Positions 36,123 to 47,324 of a DNA stretch of 64,000 nucleotides are shown here, one piece after another (positions within the stretch are counted from its first letter, which is position 1; each line of letters starts with the position of its first letter). The DNA comes from Barnesiella sp. (lineage in GTDB: Bacteria; Bacteroidota; Bacteroidia; Bacteroidales; Muribaculaceae): assembly GCA_014800945.1 (NCBI GenBank), contig JAAVFD010000014.1, positions 62,001 to 126,000 of the forward strand. Direction: 5' to 3'. The notes under the pieces are model-generated. The model saw only the letters and a program-made list of their open reading frames with translations. It did not search any database and had not been told where the DNA came from. A program made the translations under genes and the position numbers.

Positions 36123-36956
36123 TTAACGTTTGGTAGTTATTACATCGGTTTCGCGTAGTCTCCACCAAGCCATACCCCAGTTGAACAGGCATACAATTAT
36201 TTCAAAGCCCAGGAACAGGTATCCGAAATAATTGCTCATAAAGTGATCCAGATTGGTGTAGGTTTTTCCTTTAGACAAGGAGGAGCCAAGAGTGTAAACT
36301 GAAACAGCATATATGAAAAACAGAGCGAAAAACAGGGCGAAAGTCTTGACAGCGGTGTATTTATACCAGAAAGTGCTTCCGAGCACAAAGAAGGACTGGG
36401 CTGCAAACGCTCCGACAAATAATATGCACGGCAGCAGAAACGGATATTTGTCATTTGTCAGGTAGGTTAATGCAGCCTTGTTGCCGAATATGGTATATAA
36501 AGGTGTTACAGGCGCCACCGTTGGTTTAGTCATCAAATAAATGTCTCTGACAAATTCCGCTATGCATATGGCTAAAATGAAAAATACGGTATATATCACC
36601 ACATAAACAAACATTCTTGAAATCAGCTTTTCAGAAGAATTTGCAGGTATCATAAGGGTTCGTATTCGCCCTTGCTTAGATTTAAGCTCGGAAAACATAA
36701 ATGAAACTCCGAGTGCGGCGAAAATATATCCGATTATAATATATGTAGGCACAAGATACGGTATTGCCGGATCAAGATTAGGACTATAGTGTGAGTAAAT
36801 GCGCTCATAGTTAAGGTCGTTGCTGACTGAAAGCGCAACACATATAAGAATACCCACTACTGCTGCTGCACAGATAAGCAAAAACTTACGGTTTTCAATA
36901 ATATACAGTCTGAACAGATCAAATGTGCGCGATATGCTGAATCTATTGTTATTCAT
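36123..36956 (-). CDS. ABC transporter membrane subunit (ABC-2-like)
   Basis: A 277-residue inner-membrane protein with about six helices: FLLICAAAVVGILICVAL near 25-43, YLVPTYIIIGYIFAALGVS near 70-90, VYVVIYTVFFILAICIAEF, a helix near 175-195, FALFFALFFIYAVSVYTLG, and a last one near 245. A cytoplasmic loop (FSELKSKQGRIRTLMIPANS) follows the second helix, as in ABC-2-type permeases working with YtrA-type ATPases. Its start overlaps the ATPase gene end by 8 nt, showing coupled translation. The substrate is unknown. Confidence 0.85.
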   Translation of the reverse strand: MNNNRFSISRTFDLFRLYIIENRKFLLICAAAVVGILICVALSVSNDLNYERIYSHYSPNLDPAIPYLVPTYIIIGYIFAALGVSFMFSELKSKQGRIRTLMIPANSSEKLISRMFVYVVIYTVFFILAICIAEFVRDIYLMTKPTVAPVTPLYTIFGNKAALTYLTNDKYPFLLPCILFVGAFAAQSFFVLGSTFWYKYTAVKTFALFFALFFIYAVSVYTLGSSLSKGKTYTNLDHFMSNYFGYLFLGFEIIVCLFNWGMAWWRLRETDVITTKR

Positions 36957-37809
36957 ATATTAAGTCTTTGGTAGTGTTACTAAAAGCATCTTTAAGCGCC
37001 TGAGGATTGGTGAGTGCAAACTCAAAGAGTGATTCAAGATTGAGTTCGGTATCAATATCATCCGTATTTGGAAGGATAATATTGGAGCCTCCTACAGAAG
37101 GCTGTGCGTAAAGTGCGTTTTCAATAAGCTGCTGCTTGTCGGTGGTGACAAATTTAAGTCGTGACAGAATCTTTGAAACCGGCTGGTCAAAAAGCACTTT
37201 GTTTGTCTCTGTAATAATTATATGGTCAAGAATACGGTCGATATCTCTCACCTGATGAGTAGAGATGAGAATAGTGCGATCATCATTCATTGACGAAACA
37301 ATAAATTTCCTGAATCGGCTTTTGCCCGGAATATCAAGTCCGTTTGTCGGCTCGTCAAGGAGCAAAAGGGGAGTATTACAGGCAAGTGCGAAACACATGA
37401 AGGCTTTCTTTTTCTGCCCCATGGAGAGCGCTCCTAAATTCAAATCCGGTGTAAGTTCAAATGTGTCAAGATGTCTGTGCAGATCCTCTTCGCTGAAATT
37501 GGGGTAAAAACGCGAATTTAGGCTAAGGTACTTATTCAGTGAAATAGAGGGCAAGTCAAACTCCTCCGGCACAATGAAAATATCGCTTATAGCAGTTGGT
37601 CTTCTTAGCCGTGTATCAATTCCGTTAAAAAGTACTTTACCGGAATCCGGAGTAAGCAGACCGGCAATCAGATAGAGTAGTGTGGATTTACCGGCACCAT
37701 TTCTGCCGAGCAATCCGTAAATGCCTCCGGGAGCAATATCCAGGGAGAAATCCTTCAGCACCGGAGTTTTCTTTTTATAGGCAAATGAGATATTCTGTAC
37801 TTCAATCAT
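36949..37809 (-). CDS. ABC transporter ATP-binding protein
   Basis: First gene of the operon; 286 residues. Walker A GRNGAGKST (35-43), Q-loop region near 80, signature LSMGQKKKA near 131-139, Walker [13 protein letters not shown] near 151-162 and the switch His in LISTHQVRDI are all intact. The C-terminal 70 residues are an extension typical of exporters in the CcmA/YtrB group. The ATG at 37809 lies directly beside the predicted repressor operator, and the promoter is 25 nt upstream. It powers the membrane subunit encoded next. Confidence 0.95.
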   Translation of the reverse strand: MIEVQNISFAYKKKTPVLKDFSLDIAPGGIYGLLGRNGAGKSTLLYLIAGLLTPDSGKVLFNGIDTRLRRPTAISDIFIVPEEFDLPSISLNKYLSLNSRFYPNFSEEDLHRHLDTFELTPDLNLGALSMGQKKKAFMCFALACNTPLLLLDEPTNGLDIPGKSRFRKFIVSSMNDDRTILISTHQVRDIDRILDHIIITETNKVLFDQPVSKILSRLKFVTTDKQQLIENALYAQPSVGGSNIILPNTDDIDTELNLESLFEFALTNPQALKDAFSNTTKDLIYE

Positions 37810-37833
37810 AGTGTATTAGTATAATAGTACACT
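37810..37833. promoter_or_regulatory. YtrA-type operator
   Basis: Inverted repeat AGTGTA (37810-37815), 12-bp spacer, TACACT (37828-37833); 20 of 24 positions obey the dyad. It spans the expected transcript start up to the start codon of the ATPase gene. From memory, Bacillus YtrA recognises an AGTGTA/TACACT repeat with a similar spacer. Confidence 0.7.
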
Positions 37834-37834
37834 G

Positions 37835-37842
37835 CAAATGTA
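37835..37842 (-). promoter_or_regulatory. -7 box of the YtrA-type ABC operon
   Basis: TACATTTG on the minus strand, full match to TAnnTTTG, immediately upstream of the operator. Confidence 0.68.
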
Positions 37843-37908
37843 GATATAATAATTCCAATTCTCCAAATAATTAACTAAAAAAATTGAATGGAGTTCAGAT
37901 TGTTTTTG

Positions 37909-38544
37909 CTAACTGATTGAGCAGAAGAATGATATGAGAAAAGGTGTTGCTATATCAATCAGCACCCCGCACACTATAGCGGCAGGAAGATAGTCGAGTC
38001 CGCACCACTTCTTAATAGCGGGCAGGCAAACATCTACAGCCGTCACACCGGCCGCGGCAATCTCAGCCTCCGGCGAGAACCATTTCACAATCCAGGGGGC
38101 GGCAACAAGAGCGAATAGTTCTCTGAAAATATTGGCAAGGAGTGCAACCGTAGCCACCTCGGCAGCAATAGTAACTCCCAGAGTCGGTTCCATAAGATTG
38201 CCTATCAGCAGCGAGGATAACGAATAATAGCCGCAGGCACTCCCGACAGCCATGTATTGAGTCACTTCTCTGCCAAATATCGGGGCTAAGAGCAAACCGG
38301 CAAAGGCTGAAAACAATATGGCTCCAATAATAATGGCGACGGGCATGATAAAGAGTCTCGGCGATATGCTTTTGAGAATTTGAGGTAACTGTGAGTTGGA
38401 TCCGATGCTGATGCCTGCCTGAAGCATCAGCAGATAAAGTAGCCATAATGATGCCTTGTGAACCAATTCGGTGCCTGTCTGAAAATATAATCCGGCAGCG
38501 CACCCCGCAATAAAGCAGCTGATTGTGACAATGCTCCCTTTCAT
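37909..38544 (-). CDS. lysO: LysO-type lysine exporter, C-terminal part as separate gene
   Basis: A 211-residue, highly hydrophobic protein matching the C-terminal part of LysO/YbjE (DUF340). In E. coli that protein exports lysine and its toxic analogue in one chain of about 300 residues. Marks are AGISIGSNSQLP, then SACGYYSLSSLLIGNL, with acidic residues and Gly-rich breaks within helices. It begins 1 nt after the N-terminal gene stop. Together the two genes equal one LysO. I see no frameshift signature; the stop and start are clean, so the split looks natural. Confidence 0.88.
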   Translation of the reverse strand: MKGSIVTISCFIAGCAAGLYFQTGTELVHKASLWLLYLLMLQAGISIGSNSQLPQILKSISPRLFIMPVAIIIGAILFSAFAGLLLAPIFGREVTQYMAVGSACGYYSLSSLLIGNLMEPTLGVTIAAEVATVALLANIFRELFALVAAPWIVKWFSPEAEIAAAGVTAVDVCLPAIKKWCGLDYLPAAIVCGVLIDIATPFLISFFCSIS

Positions 38545-38545
38545 T

Positions 38546-38812
38546 TCAGTTTTTTCTTAGATATCTTCTTATTGCAGATACAGCTATCATACTGCCTGCA
38601 GTGGCAAAAGCACCGAGAATTATGGACTCACATCCGAGCGATGGCAAATGCTCGATTAGATAGGGATTGGAGCCTACGCTATAGCCGAGTGCGGCTATCA
38701 GCACCCATACAGTTAAAGTCATCGCAGAGGTGAACTTTTTGACGCTGTTGAATGAATGCAGCAGTCGCCCAAGTGCTATGCCGGCGAGTAATATTGCAAT
38801 AATCTCAATCAT
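38546..38812 (-). CDS. LysO-type lysine exporter, N-terminal part as separate gene
   Basis: An 88-residue protein with three helices: IIAILLAGIALGRLL near 3-17, AMTLTVWVLIAALGYSVGS near 30-48, and IILGAFATAGSMIAVSAI near 64-81. It corresponds to the N-terminal part of LysO/YbjE. The promoter box at 38817-38824 ends only 4 nt before the ATG, so the transcript would be leaderless or nearly so unless another start or promoter is used. Read-through from the beta-galactosidase terminator just upstream is also possible. Confidence 0.82.
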   Translation of the reverse strand: MIEIIAILLAGIALGRLLHSFNSVKKFTSAMTLTVWVLIAALGYSVGSNPYLIEHLPSLGCESIILGAFATAGSMIAVSAIRRYLRKN

Positions 38813-38816
38813 GGTG

Positions 38817-38824
38817 CAAAATTA
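38817..38824 (-). promoter_or_regulatory. -7 box upstream of the split lysine exporter
   Basis: TAATTTTG on the minus strand, full match, but only 4 nt from the ATG at 38812. It directly follows the T-tract of the beta-galactosidase terminator. Confidence 0.45.
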
Positions 38825-38829
38825 CGCAA

Positions 38830-38863
38830 AAAGTCCGGAGTGGATTATGCCACCCCGGACTTT
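38830..38863 (-). terminator. Terminator of the beta-galactosidase gene
   Basis: AAAGTCCGG and CCGGACTTT arms (38830-38838 and 38855-38863) with additional GGTGG/CCAC pairing, followed on the minus strand by TTT. It begins 27 nt after the stop. Confidence 0.85.
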
Positions 38864-38889
38864 ATATAATTAATAAGGAGTAATATCAA

Positions 38890-42522
<3,633 letters not shown>

Positions 42523-42579
42523 ACTAATTAAGATTAAACATTGTGGAATAAATTTCAAAATAAAGATTAAATACAAAAA

Positions 42580-42614
42580 AAGCTGCGCCGGAATCTTAAG
42601 TTCAGGCGCAGCTT
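42580..42614 (-). terminator. Terminator of the M16 peptidase gene
   Basis: AAGCTGCGCC (42580-42589) pairs with GGCGCAGCTT (42605-42614) over a 15-nt loop. On the minus strand it is followed by TTTTT. It starts 21 nt past the stop. Confidence 0.9.
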
Positions 42615-42634
42615 ATTTAACTTAGTAGAGTAGT

Positions 42635-45457
42635 TTATTCAGCCGGATCGAGCACTATTGTGCGGTAGTTTTTCTGGTTGAGCATATCTTTCATGAATGA
42701 GGAGATATCGGCGGGTTTGATTGAGTTGATGCTTTCAATGTTACCGTTGAAAGTGTCTATGCCGTCGTTGCACCAACCGGTGATAGCGCCGAGCCATGAG
42801 CCGTTTTTCTCTTTGGCTTCGGTGTAGCTTTTTACCATAAACTCAATAACCTTGGCAAACTCTTCAGTTGACACGGTTGTGGTCATATCTTCAAACTGTC
42901 CGCGGATAGCCTTGAAAACCTCCTCTTTCAATTCGGGTTTCATTGGTGAACCGGTCATAACTGTTGCCTGACCGGAAGACCTGCCGAGTGAGCCGGATGC
43001 ACCGATTGAATACACTGCGCCCATCTCTTCGCGCACGAGGTCATTGAGTCTCTTTGAAAGAATCTGACCGGCAACCGATACAATCTGCTGTTCACGCATG
43101 GTGAAAGGCTCTTTGCCCCAGCTTATGATATTGAAGATTGTCTGGGGAGTCTGCATCTTGGTGGTAAAGGTGTTGACTTCTGTGCCTGGTGCGATAGTAA
43201 ATCCGGCTGGAAGAGTCTGTGCCTTGCGGCTTGCAGTAGCTTTGTTGCCGGGTAGAGAGGCAATATACTGCTCAACAAGAGGCTTGAGGGCTTCAATATC
43301 CACGTTACCTACAAATACAAAGTTGTAATTTGCGGCGTTTGCTGTCAGAGTCTTCACAATTTCAAGAATCTGCTCACGGTCGGCACCTGCTATAACAGTT
43401 GTGCTTAGCTGACGGTTGAAGGGGCTTGAATAGATTGTTTCATAAAGCTTGCTGGAGAATACAAACTGCGGGTCATTTTCGTTGTTCTGCAAAAGTCCGG
43501 AGTAAGTTTTCTTAAGGGCTTCAAACTCATCGGCATTCAATTTGAAATCAGTGAATGTCATGTAGATAAGCTCCATAAGTGTAGCAATATCCTTTGGAGT
43601 GGTGTTACCGCTTAAAGTGCTGCTTATCGGGCCGAAGCCGAAGCTGGCACCAACCTGCTTGCCGCTGAGATATTTTTGCAAATCGGAGTGTGTGTATGTG
43701 CCGAGGCTGTACTCTGAGAGCGCGTACGGGCTGAAAATCACACTGTTGGCGTAATTGTCGCCGAATTTGCCGGCATAGCCGCCGTTTGCAACAGCACTGA
43801 ATAATATTTCGTCATCCTTAAATGCTGTTTTCTTTACAATTACGGTTGCACCATTGGACAGTTGCCACTCTTCCGCATCCCATTGATTGTTGTGCTTTAC
43901 AGATACAATCTTACCGGCGGGACGGATATTTTCGATAAGTGGCTCCGACTTGACTTCGTCAACGAAGGGCTCGATAGTTTCAGCATCAATAGCTGCAAGA
44001 GCATCAGCGAAATTCTGCTCTGTGGGATATGTCATACCATCCTTTTCAGGAGTCATAGCCATTACAACACGGTTGCCGGGAGTGATTCTCTGAGCCATGA
44101 ACTGGTTGATTACTTCAAGAGGCAGCATAGCTGCAATCTGTTGGTACATAGGCCATTCAACTTCTATTCCGGGAATTGGCTCATTGTCAAGGAAATTATG
44201 CACATACTCCTGCACGTAGCTGTTGTTTTCACGCTGACGGCGGTTGTTGTAAGTGCGCTCAACACGGCTCAGAAGCTCGCTTTTGGCACGGTCAAATTCT
44301 CCTACAGTGAATCCACCGCGCTGAGCTCTGAGAATTTCACGATATGCTGCTGCCAGAGAGGAGGGGAGATTACCGTCTTTGTCAAGCACAATCATTGTAA
44401 GGGCATCTTTGGTCTTGGATAGGAAGAACTCACCGAAATTGATTGATGCTGAACCGAAGGGTGCATCAGGTTTAGAAGATATGTCATTCAGGCGGTGAGA
44501 AAGCATAAGCTCGATCATATCCTGAATATATGCGGCTGCATAGTAAGCCTGGGTGTTTTTGAGTGAATCGGGGAATGTATCATCTTTAAACATCATGAAC
44601 GCGATAGCGTTTGTCTGTTCAGGGTCTTTGCCTATGGCGTAAATTGTGCCTTCATTGTCTGCAACCGGGAAATAAACTCGTTCAGCGGCATTTTCAGGCA
44701 TCTCTATATCAGAGAACATCTCTTTGATTTTGTTCTCGATTCTATCTACATCAATGTCGCCTACAACAATTATGCCCTGCTGGTCCGGACGATACCACTT
44801 TTCATAGTAATCGCGAAGAGCCTGGTGGGGGAAGTTGTCAACAACCTCCATAATTCCGATAGGCAGACGGTAAGCATACTTGTCGGTAGGATAAACTGTG
44901 GGAAGAATCTTTTCAATAATTCTCATTTGTCCTACGTTTGATCTGCGCCACTCTTCGTGGATAACCGCTCTTTCCGCATCAATTTCCTCCGGTAGCAGAA
45001 GGAGGTCGTTTGCCCAGTCGTGAAGAATAAGCAGACATGAGTCCTGAACACCTTCGCGGGCAACAGGCACGTTTGAGATATTGTAAACAGTCTCGTCTAT
45101 GCTTGTGTATGCATTCAGATTTACCCCGAATTTAACACCCACGCTTTCAAGCCAGTTGATAAGGTTTTTGCCCGGGAAATTGGTGGTGCCGTTAAAGCAC
45201 ATATGCTCAAGGAAGTGGGCGAGACCTCTCTGGTTGTCTTCTTCAAGTATTGAGCCTACTTTCTGGGCAATGTAGAAATCAGCCTGACCTTTCGGATACT
45301 CGTTGTGACGGATGTAATATGTCAAGCCGTTAGGCAAGGTGCCGATACGCACCTCTTTGTCTGTCGGAAGCTGCGGAATCATCTGGGCTGAAACCGTGGC
45401 CGGCAGAACAGCGGTGATACAAAGAAGCGCCGCTGAGATTAGGTTGGATATTTTCAT
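42635..45457 (-). CDS. M16 family zinc metallopeptidase (pitrilysin/insulinase type)
   Basis: An exported 940-residue peptidase with a signal peptide at 1 to about 25 (ATVSAQ). The inverted zinc motif is HFLEH: His81, Glu84 (catalytic) and His85. The distal zinc ligand is probably in ERAVIHEEW near 160. A first M16 pair of domains spans about 35-470. The second, inactive pair spans about 500-900, lacks HxxEH and carries the R/Y substrate-binding region. The start at 45457 is used because the frame's longer version runs through the promoter at 45504-45533. It is monocistronic with a strong terminator. The likely role is degradation of peptides in the periplasm. Confidence 0.95.
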   Translation of the reverse strand: MKISNLISAALLCITAVLPATVSAQMIPQLPTDKEVRIGTLPNGLTYYIRHNEYPKGQADFYIAQKVGSILEEDNQRGLAHFLEHMCFNGTTNFPGKNLINWLESVGVKFGVNLNAYTSIDETVYNISNVPVAREGVQDSCLLILHDWANDLLLLPEEIDAERAVIHEEWRRSNVGQMRIIEKILPTVYPTDKYAYRLPIGIMEVVDNFPHQALRDYYEKWYRPDQQGIIVVGDIDVDRIENKIKEMFSDIEMPENAAERVYFPVADNEGTIYAIGKDPEQTNAIAFMMFKDDTFPDSLKNTQAYYAAAYIQDMIELMLSHRLNDISSKPDAPFGSASINFGEFFLSKTKDALTMIVLDKDGNLPSSLAAAYREILRAQRGGFTVGEFDRAKSELLSRVERTYNNRRQRENNSYVQEYVHNFLDNEPIPGIEVEWPMYQQIAAMLPLEVINQFMAQRITPGNRVVMAMTPEKDGMTYPTEQNFADALAAIDAETIEPFVDEVKSEPLIENIRPAGKIVSVKHNNQWDAEEWQLSNGATVIVKKTAFKDDEILFSAVANGGYAGKFGDNYANSVIFSPYALSEYSLGTYTHSDLQKYLSGKQVGASFGFGPISSTLSGNTTPKDIATLMELIYMTFTDFKLNADEFEALKKTYSGLLQNNENDPQFVFSSKLYETIYSSPFNRQLSTTVIAGADREQILEIVKTLTANAANYNFVFVGNVDIEALKPLVEQYIASLPGNKATASRKAQTLPAGFTIAPGTEVNTFTTKMQTPQTIFNIISWGKEPFTMREQQIVSVAGQILSKRLNDLVREEMGAVYSIGASGSLGRSSGQATVMTGSPMKPELKEEVFKAIRGQFEDMTTTVSTEEFAKVIEFMVKSYTEAKEKNGSWLGAITGWCNDGIDTFNGNIESINSIKPADISSFMKDMLNQKNYRTIVLDPAE

Positions 45458-45503
45458 ACTGTTGATATAAATTAGTATGTGTAAATAATTGGAATATTTT
45501 TGG

Positions 45504-45533
45504 CAAAGGTAATGATAATTAGGATATTTGCAA
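45504..45533 (-). promoter_or_regulatory. Promoter of the M16 peptidase gene
   Basis: On the minus strand, TTG (45531-45533), 19-nt spacer, TACCTTTG (45504-45511). It lies 46 nt upstream of the ATG at 45457. Confidence 0.7.
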
Positions 45534-45570
45534 CTATTTTTTGAGCGCATTTACAATAATTTCAATAGCC

Positions 45571-46125
45571 TTAATCCTCGGACAAAATCTTGTAATCGCT
45601 CATAAATCTATGATACTGCACAATACCGATAGCAAGTCCTACTATTGCCCCGGCAATAACACCGGCAATCATATAGGTATTGCTGATAAATGCGGTTAAT
45701 ATCAGTCCTATAATGGTAATACATATCGGAATAAGCACAATCATGCAGATGTGATGGATGCGCTTGTATTTGCTGACGAGGCTACACACTGTGCTGACGC
45801 TCATCGTGTTAAGGTTTATGCTCTTTAATCCGCGCATAAGGTAGATGTCCATAAAGGCTGCAATGTAAAAATATACAGCCATCACGCATGGAATGATTAA
45901 ATTGTAAGGGGTATTTATATGGTCGGATTTGAACCATCCTAACATACATATAGGCATACAGAAACTGATGCAGGCAAAAGTTTTGTATCTGTTGATGAGG
46001 TTGTCAAGTGATGTCCTGCGGTTACAATTGAACCGGCTGCCGTTGTCAGAATTAAGTTGTTTTTCAATTCGTTCAAGACGTGTACGGGTGTCAAGCCACG
46101 CGCTCCTTAGTTCTTGATCTGTCAT
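45571..46125 (-). CDS. Four-helix membrane protein paired with ECF sigma factor
   Basis: A 184-residue protein with a charged N-terminal helix (1 to about 35, RSAWLDTRTRLERIEKQL) and four predicted membrane helices near 49-65, 73-96, 124-146 and 151-170. It starts 3 nt after the sigma factor stop. The placement and layout (cytoplasmic head, then membrane helices) suit an anti-sigma or sigma-anchoring role. No zinc-anti-sigma HxxxCxxC motif is present, so that role is inferred from position only. Confidence 0.6.
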   Translation of the reverse strand: MTDQELRSAWLDTRTRLERIEKQLNSDNGSRFNCNRRTSLDNLINRYKTFACISFCMPICMLGWFKSDHINTPYNLIIPCVMAVYFYIAAFMDIYLMRGLKSINLNTMSVSTVCSLVSKYKRIHHICMIVLIPICITIIGLILTAFISNTYMIAGVIAGAIVGLAIGIVQYHRFMSDYKILSED

Positions 46126-46128
46126 GGT

Positions 46129-46632
46129 TTACTGTTGTTTTTTGAAATTAGACTTCAGTTTTTCCCTTATCCGGTGGAGTTTAACGGCAACTGTGTTGCG
46201 TGGGTAGCCCATCACTTCTGCAATTTCCTCGTATGGCACTTCGTCAAGCCATAAAAGTATCAATGCCCTGTCTTCAAGAGGCAGCGAGGCAATCATTTCG
46301 TAAAGTTGAACCACTCTGTCGTTTTCACAATCGCTATCCTCGGTCGGTTCAATGATTCCGGTGAGAGGCTGCTCCTTTCTCGTTGCCTGTTTGCGCGCTG
46401 CAGTCACGCAGGTATTGAGGGCTACACGGTAAATCCATGTAACAATGGAGCTTTCTCCGCGAAAAGAATCCATTCCGCGCCAAAGGGTCACAAGAACATC
46501 CTGCCTCAAATCATTGAAATCATCGGTGTTGTCGGCAAACGAATAGCATATTCGGTTGATAATTCCACCATGGTTTGAAATAATCTGAGTAAACCTTGTC
46601 TCGGCTTCCCGAGACCGGCTGTCAGTCTGCAT
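46129..46632 (-). CDS. ECF-type RNA polymerase sigma factor
   Basis: An extracytoplasmic-function sigma-70 factor of 167 residues. Region 2 (about 25-70) has DDFNDLRQDVLVTLWRG and SSIVTWIYRVALNT. Region 4 (about 105-160) has LPLEDRALILLWLDEVPYEE and the HTH IAEVMGYPRNTVAVKLHRIR. The start at 46632 is preceded by a GGAAG stretch; ATG at 46695 would add 21 hydrophobic residues ahead of the sigma fold and seems less likely. No full TAnnTTTG box is seen upstream, consistent with autoregulation from its own promoter type. The membrane protein gene follows after 3 nt. Confidence 0.92.
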   Translation of the reverse strand: MQTDSRSREAETRFTQIISNHGGIINRICYSFADNTDDFNDLRQDVLVTLWRGMDSFRGESSIVTWIYRVALNTCVTAARKQATRKEQPLTGIIEPTEDSDCENDRVVQLYEMIASLPLEDRALILLWLDEVPYEEIAEVMGYPRNTVAVKLHRIREKLKSNFKKQQ

Positions 46633-46882
46633 TATTTCTTCCGCAAATTGCAGTAGAGAGAATAGTAGCGGGTGATTGATTGCGTAAGTTACCATTTAGG
46701 GAAAAATTCTTTTTATACTGTTTGACGCAACAACAGGGTCAAATAGTTTCATTCCCATGAAAAAAAATTAGTTTGTGCCAAAATATCGGTAAGTACTGAG
46801 GTCGAATCTCTCGACAATGAATGTGAATGACGATAAAAAATGTATTGAGGGTAGATTGTTGAATTCGCTAAATGATAGGCTC

Positions 46883-47218
46883 TTAGCGGCGGCGCTCAAA
46901 TGCCTCAAGCATACCGCATAAGGTGGCTCGTATTTCTTTGAGTCTGGCGACAGCCCTTGCTGTGTTTTCCATCCCTTTGGGATTGTTGCGCATCTCTTTT
47001 TTTGCCGCCTCAATGTGGAGCCCGCGATCCTTTACAAGATACTTGATAATCTGGAGGCGTTCCATATCTGCCTGAGAATAGAATCGGGTGCCTCTGGCAT
47101 TGCGCTTGGGACGAAGATTGCCGAATTCGCTCTCCCAGAAGCGCAGGGTTGATGCCGGCACATCGAGGAGCACCGACACTTCGCTGATTTTATAATATTT
47201 CTTTTCTGAACCGTCCAT
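46883..47218 (-). CDS. MerR-family transcriptional regulator
   Basis: A 111-residue MerR-type regulator. The winged helix (about 7-75) has YYKISEVSVLLDVPASTLRF, WESEFGNLRPKRNARGTRFY and the RLQIIKYLVKDRGLHIEAAK segment. A short coiled region follows (AVARLKEIRATLCGMLEAF). There is no cysteine-rich metal-binding end. The start at 47218 follows the promoter at 47235-47242; the longer frame begins upstream of it. Its promoter is interleaved with that of alaS on the other strand. Confidence 0.93.
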   Translation of the reverse strand: MDGSEKKYYKISEVSVLLDVPASTLRFWESEFGNLRPKRNARGTRFYSQADMERLQIIKYLVKDRGLHIEAAKKEMRNNPKGMENTARAVARLKEIRATLCGMLEAFERRR

Positions 47219-47231
47219 ATATAATTGATGC

Positions 47232-47262
47232 TTGCAAATATACTCAAAAAAAGGTAATTTTG
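47232..47262 (+). promoter_or_regulatory. Promoter of alaS
   Basis: TTG (47232-47234), 20-nt spacer, TAATTTTG (47255-47262). It is interleaved with the divergent MerR promoter. Confidence 0.72.
47235..47242 (-). promoter_or_regulatory. -7 box of the MerR gene
   Basis: TATATTTG on the minus strand, full match, 16 nt upstream of the ATG at 47218. It lies inside the alaS promoter spacer. Confidence 0.65.
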
Positions 47263-47274
47263 TCATCGTTATCG

Positions 47275-47288
47275 CGCGCGCAAGCGCG
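47275..47288 (+). promoter_or_regulatory. GC hairpin in the alaS leader
   Basis: CGCGC (47275-47279), GCAA tetraloop, GCGCG (47284-47288), within a very AT-rich leader and just after the expected transcript start. GCAA is a stable GNRA loop. Confidence 0.5.
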
Positions 47289-47324
47289 TACATTTATATA
47301 ATAGAAATATCAATAAATTCTAAT

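Noticed and set aside
37909-38812. Split lysine exporter as a broken pseudogene
   Set aside because: The upstream stop and downstream start are clean and 1 nt apart, and both parts keep full-length helices. A natural gene split is more likely than decay.
45458-45550. Longer N-terminus for the M16 peptidase
   Set aside because: It would place about 31 residues before a clear signal peptide and crosses the promoter.
46696-46882. Possible small gene or RNA between the sigma factor and MerR genes
   Set aside because: No open frame with signals, no stable hairpin with a T-tract and no -7 box with full match; nothing supportable is seen.
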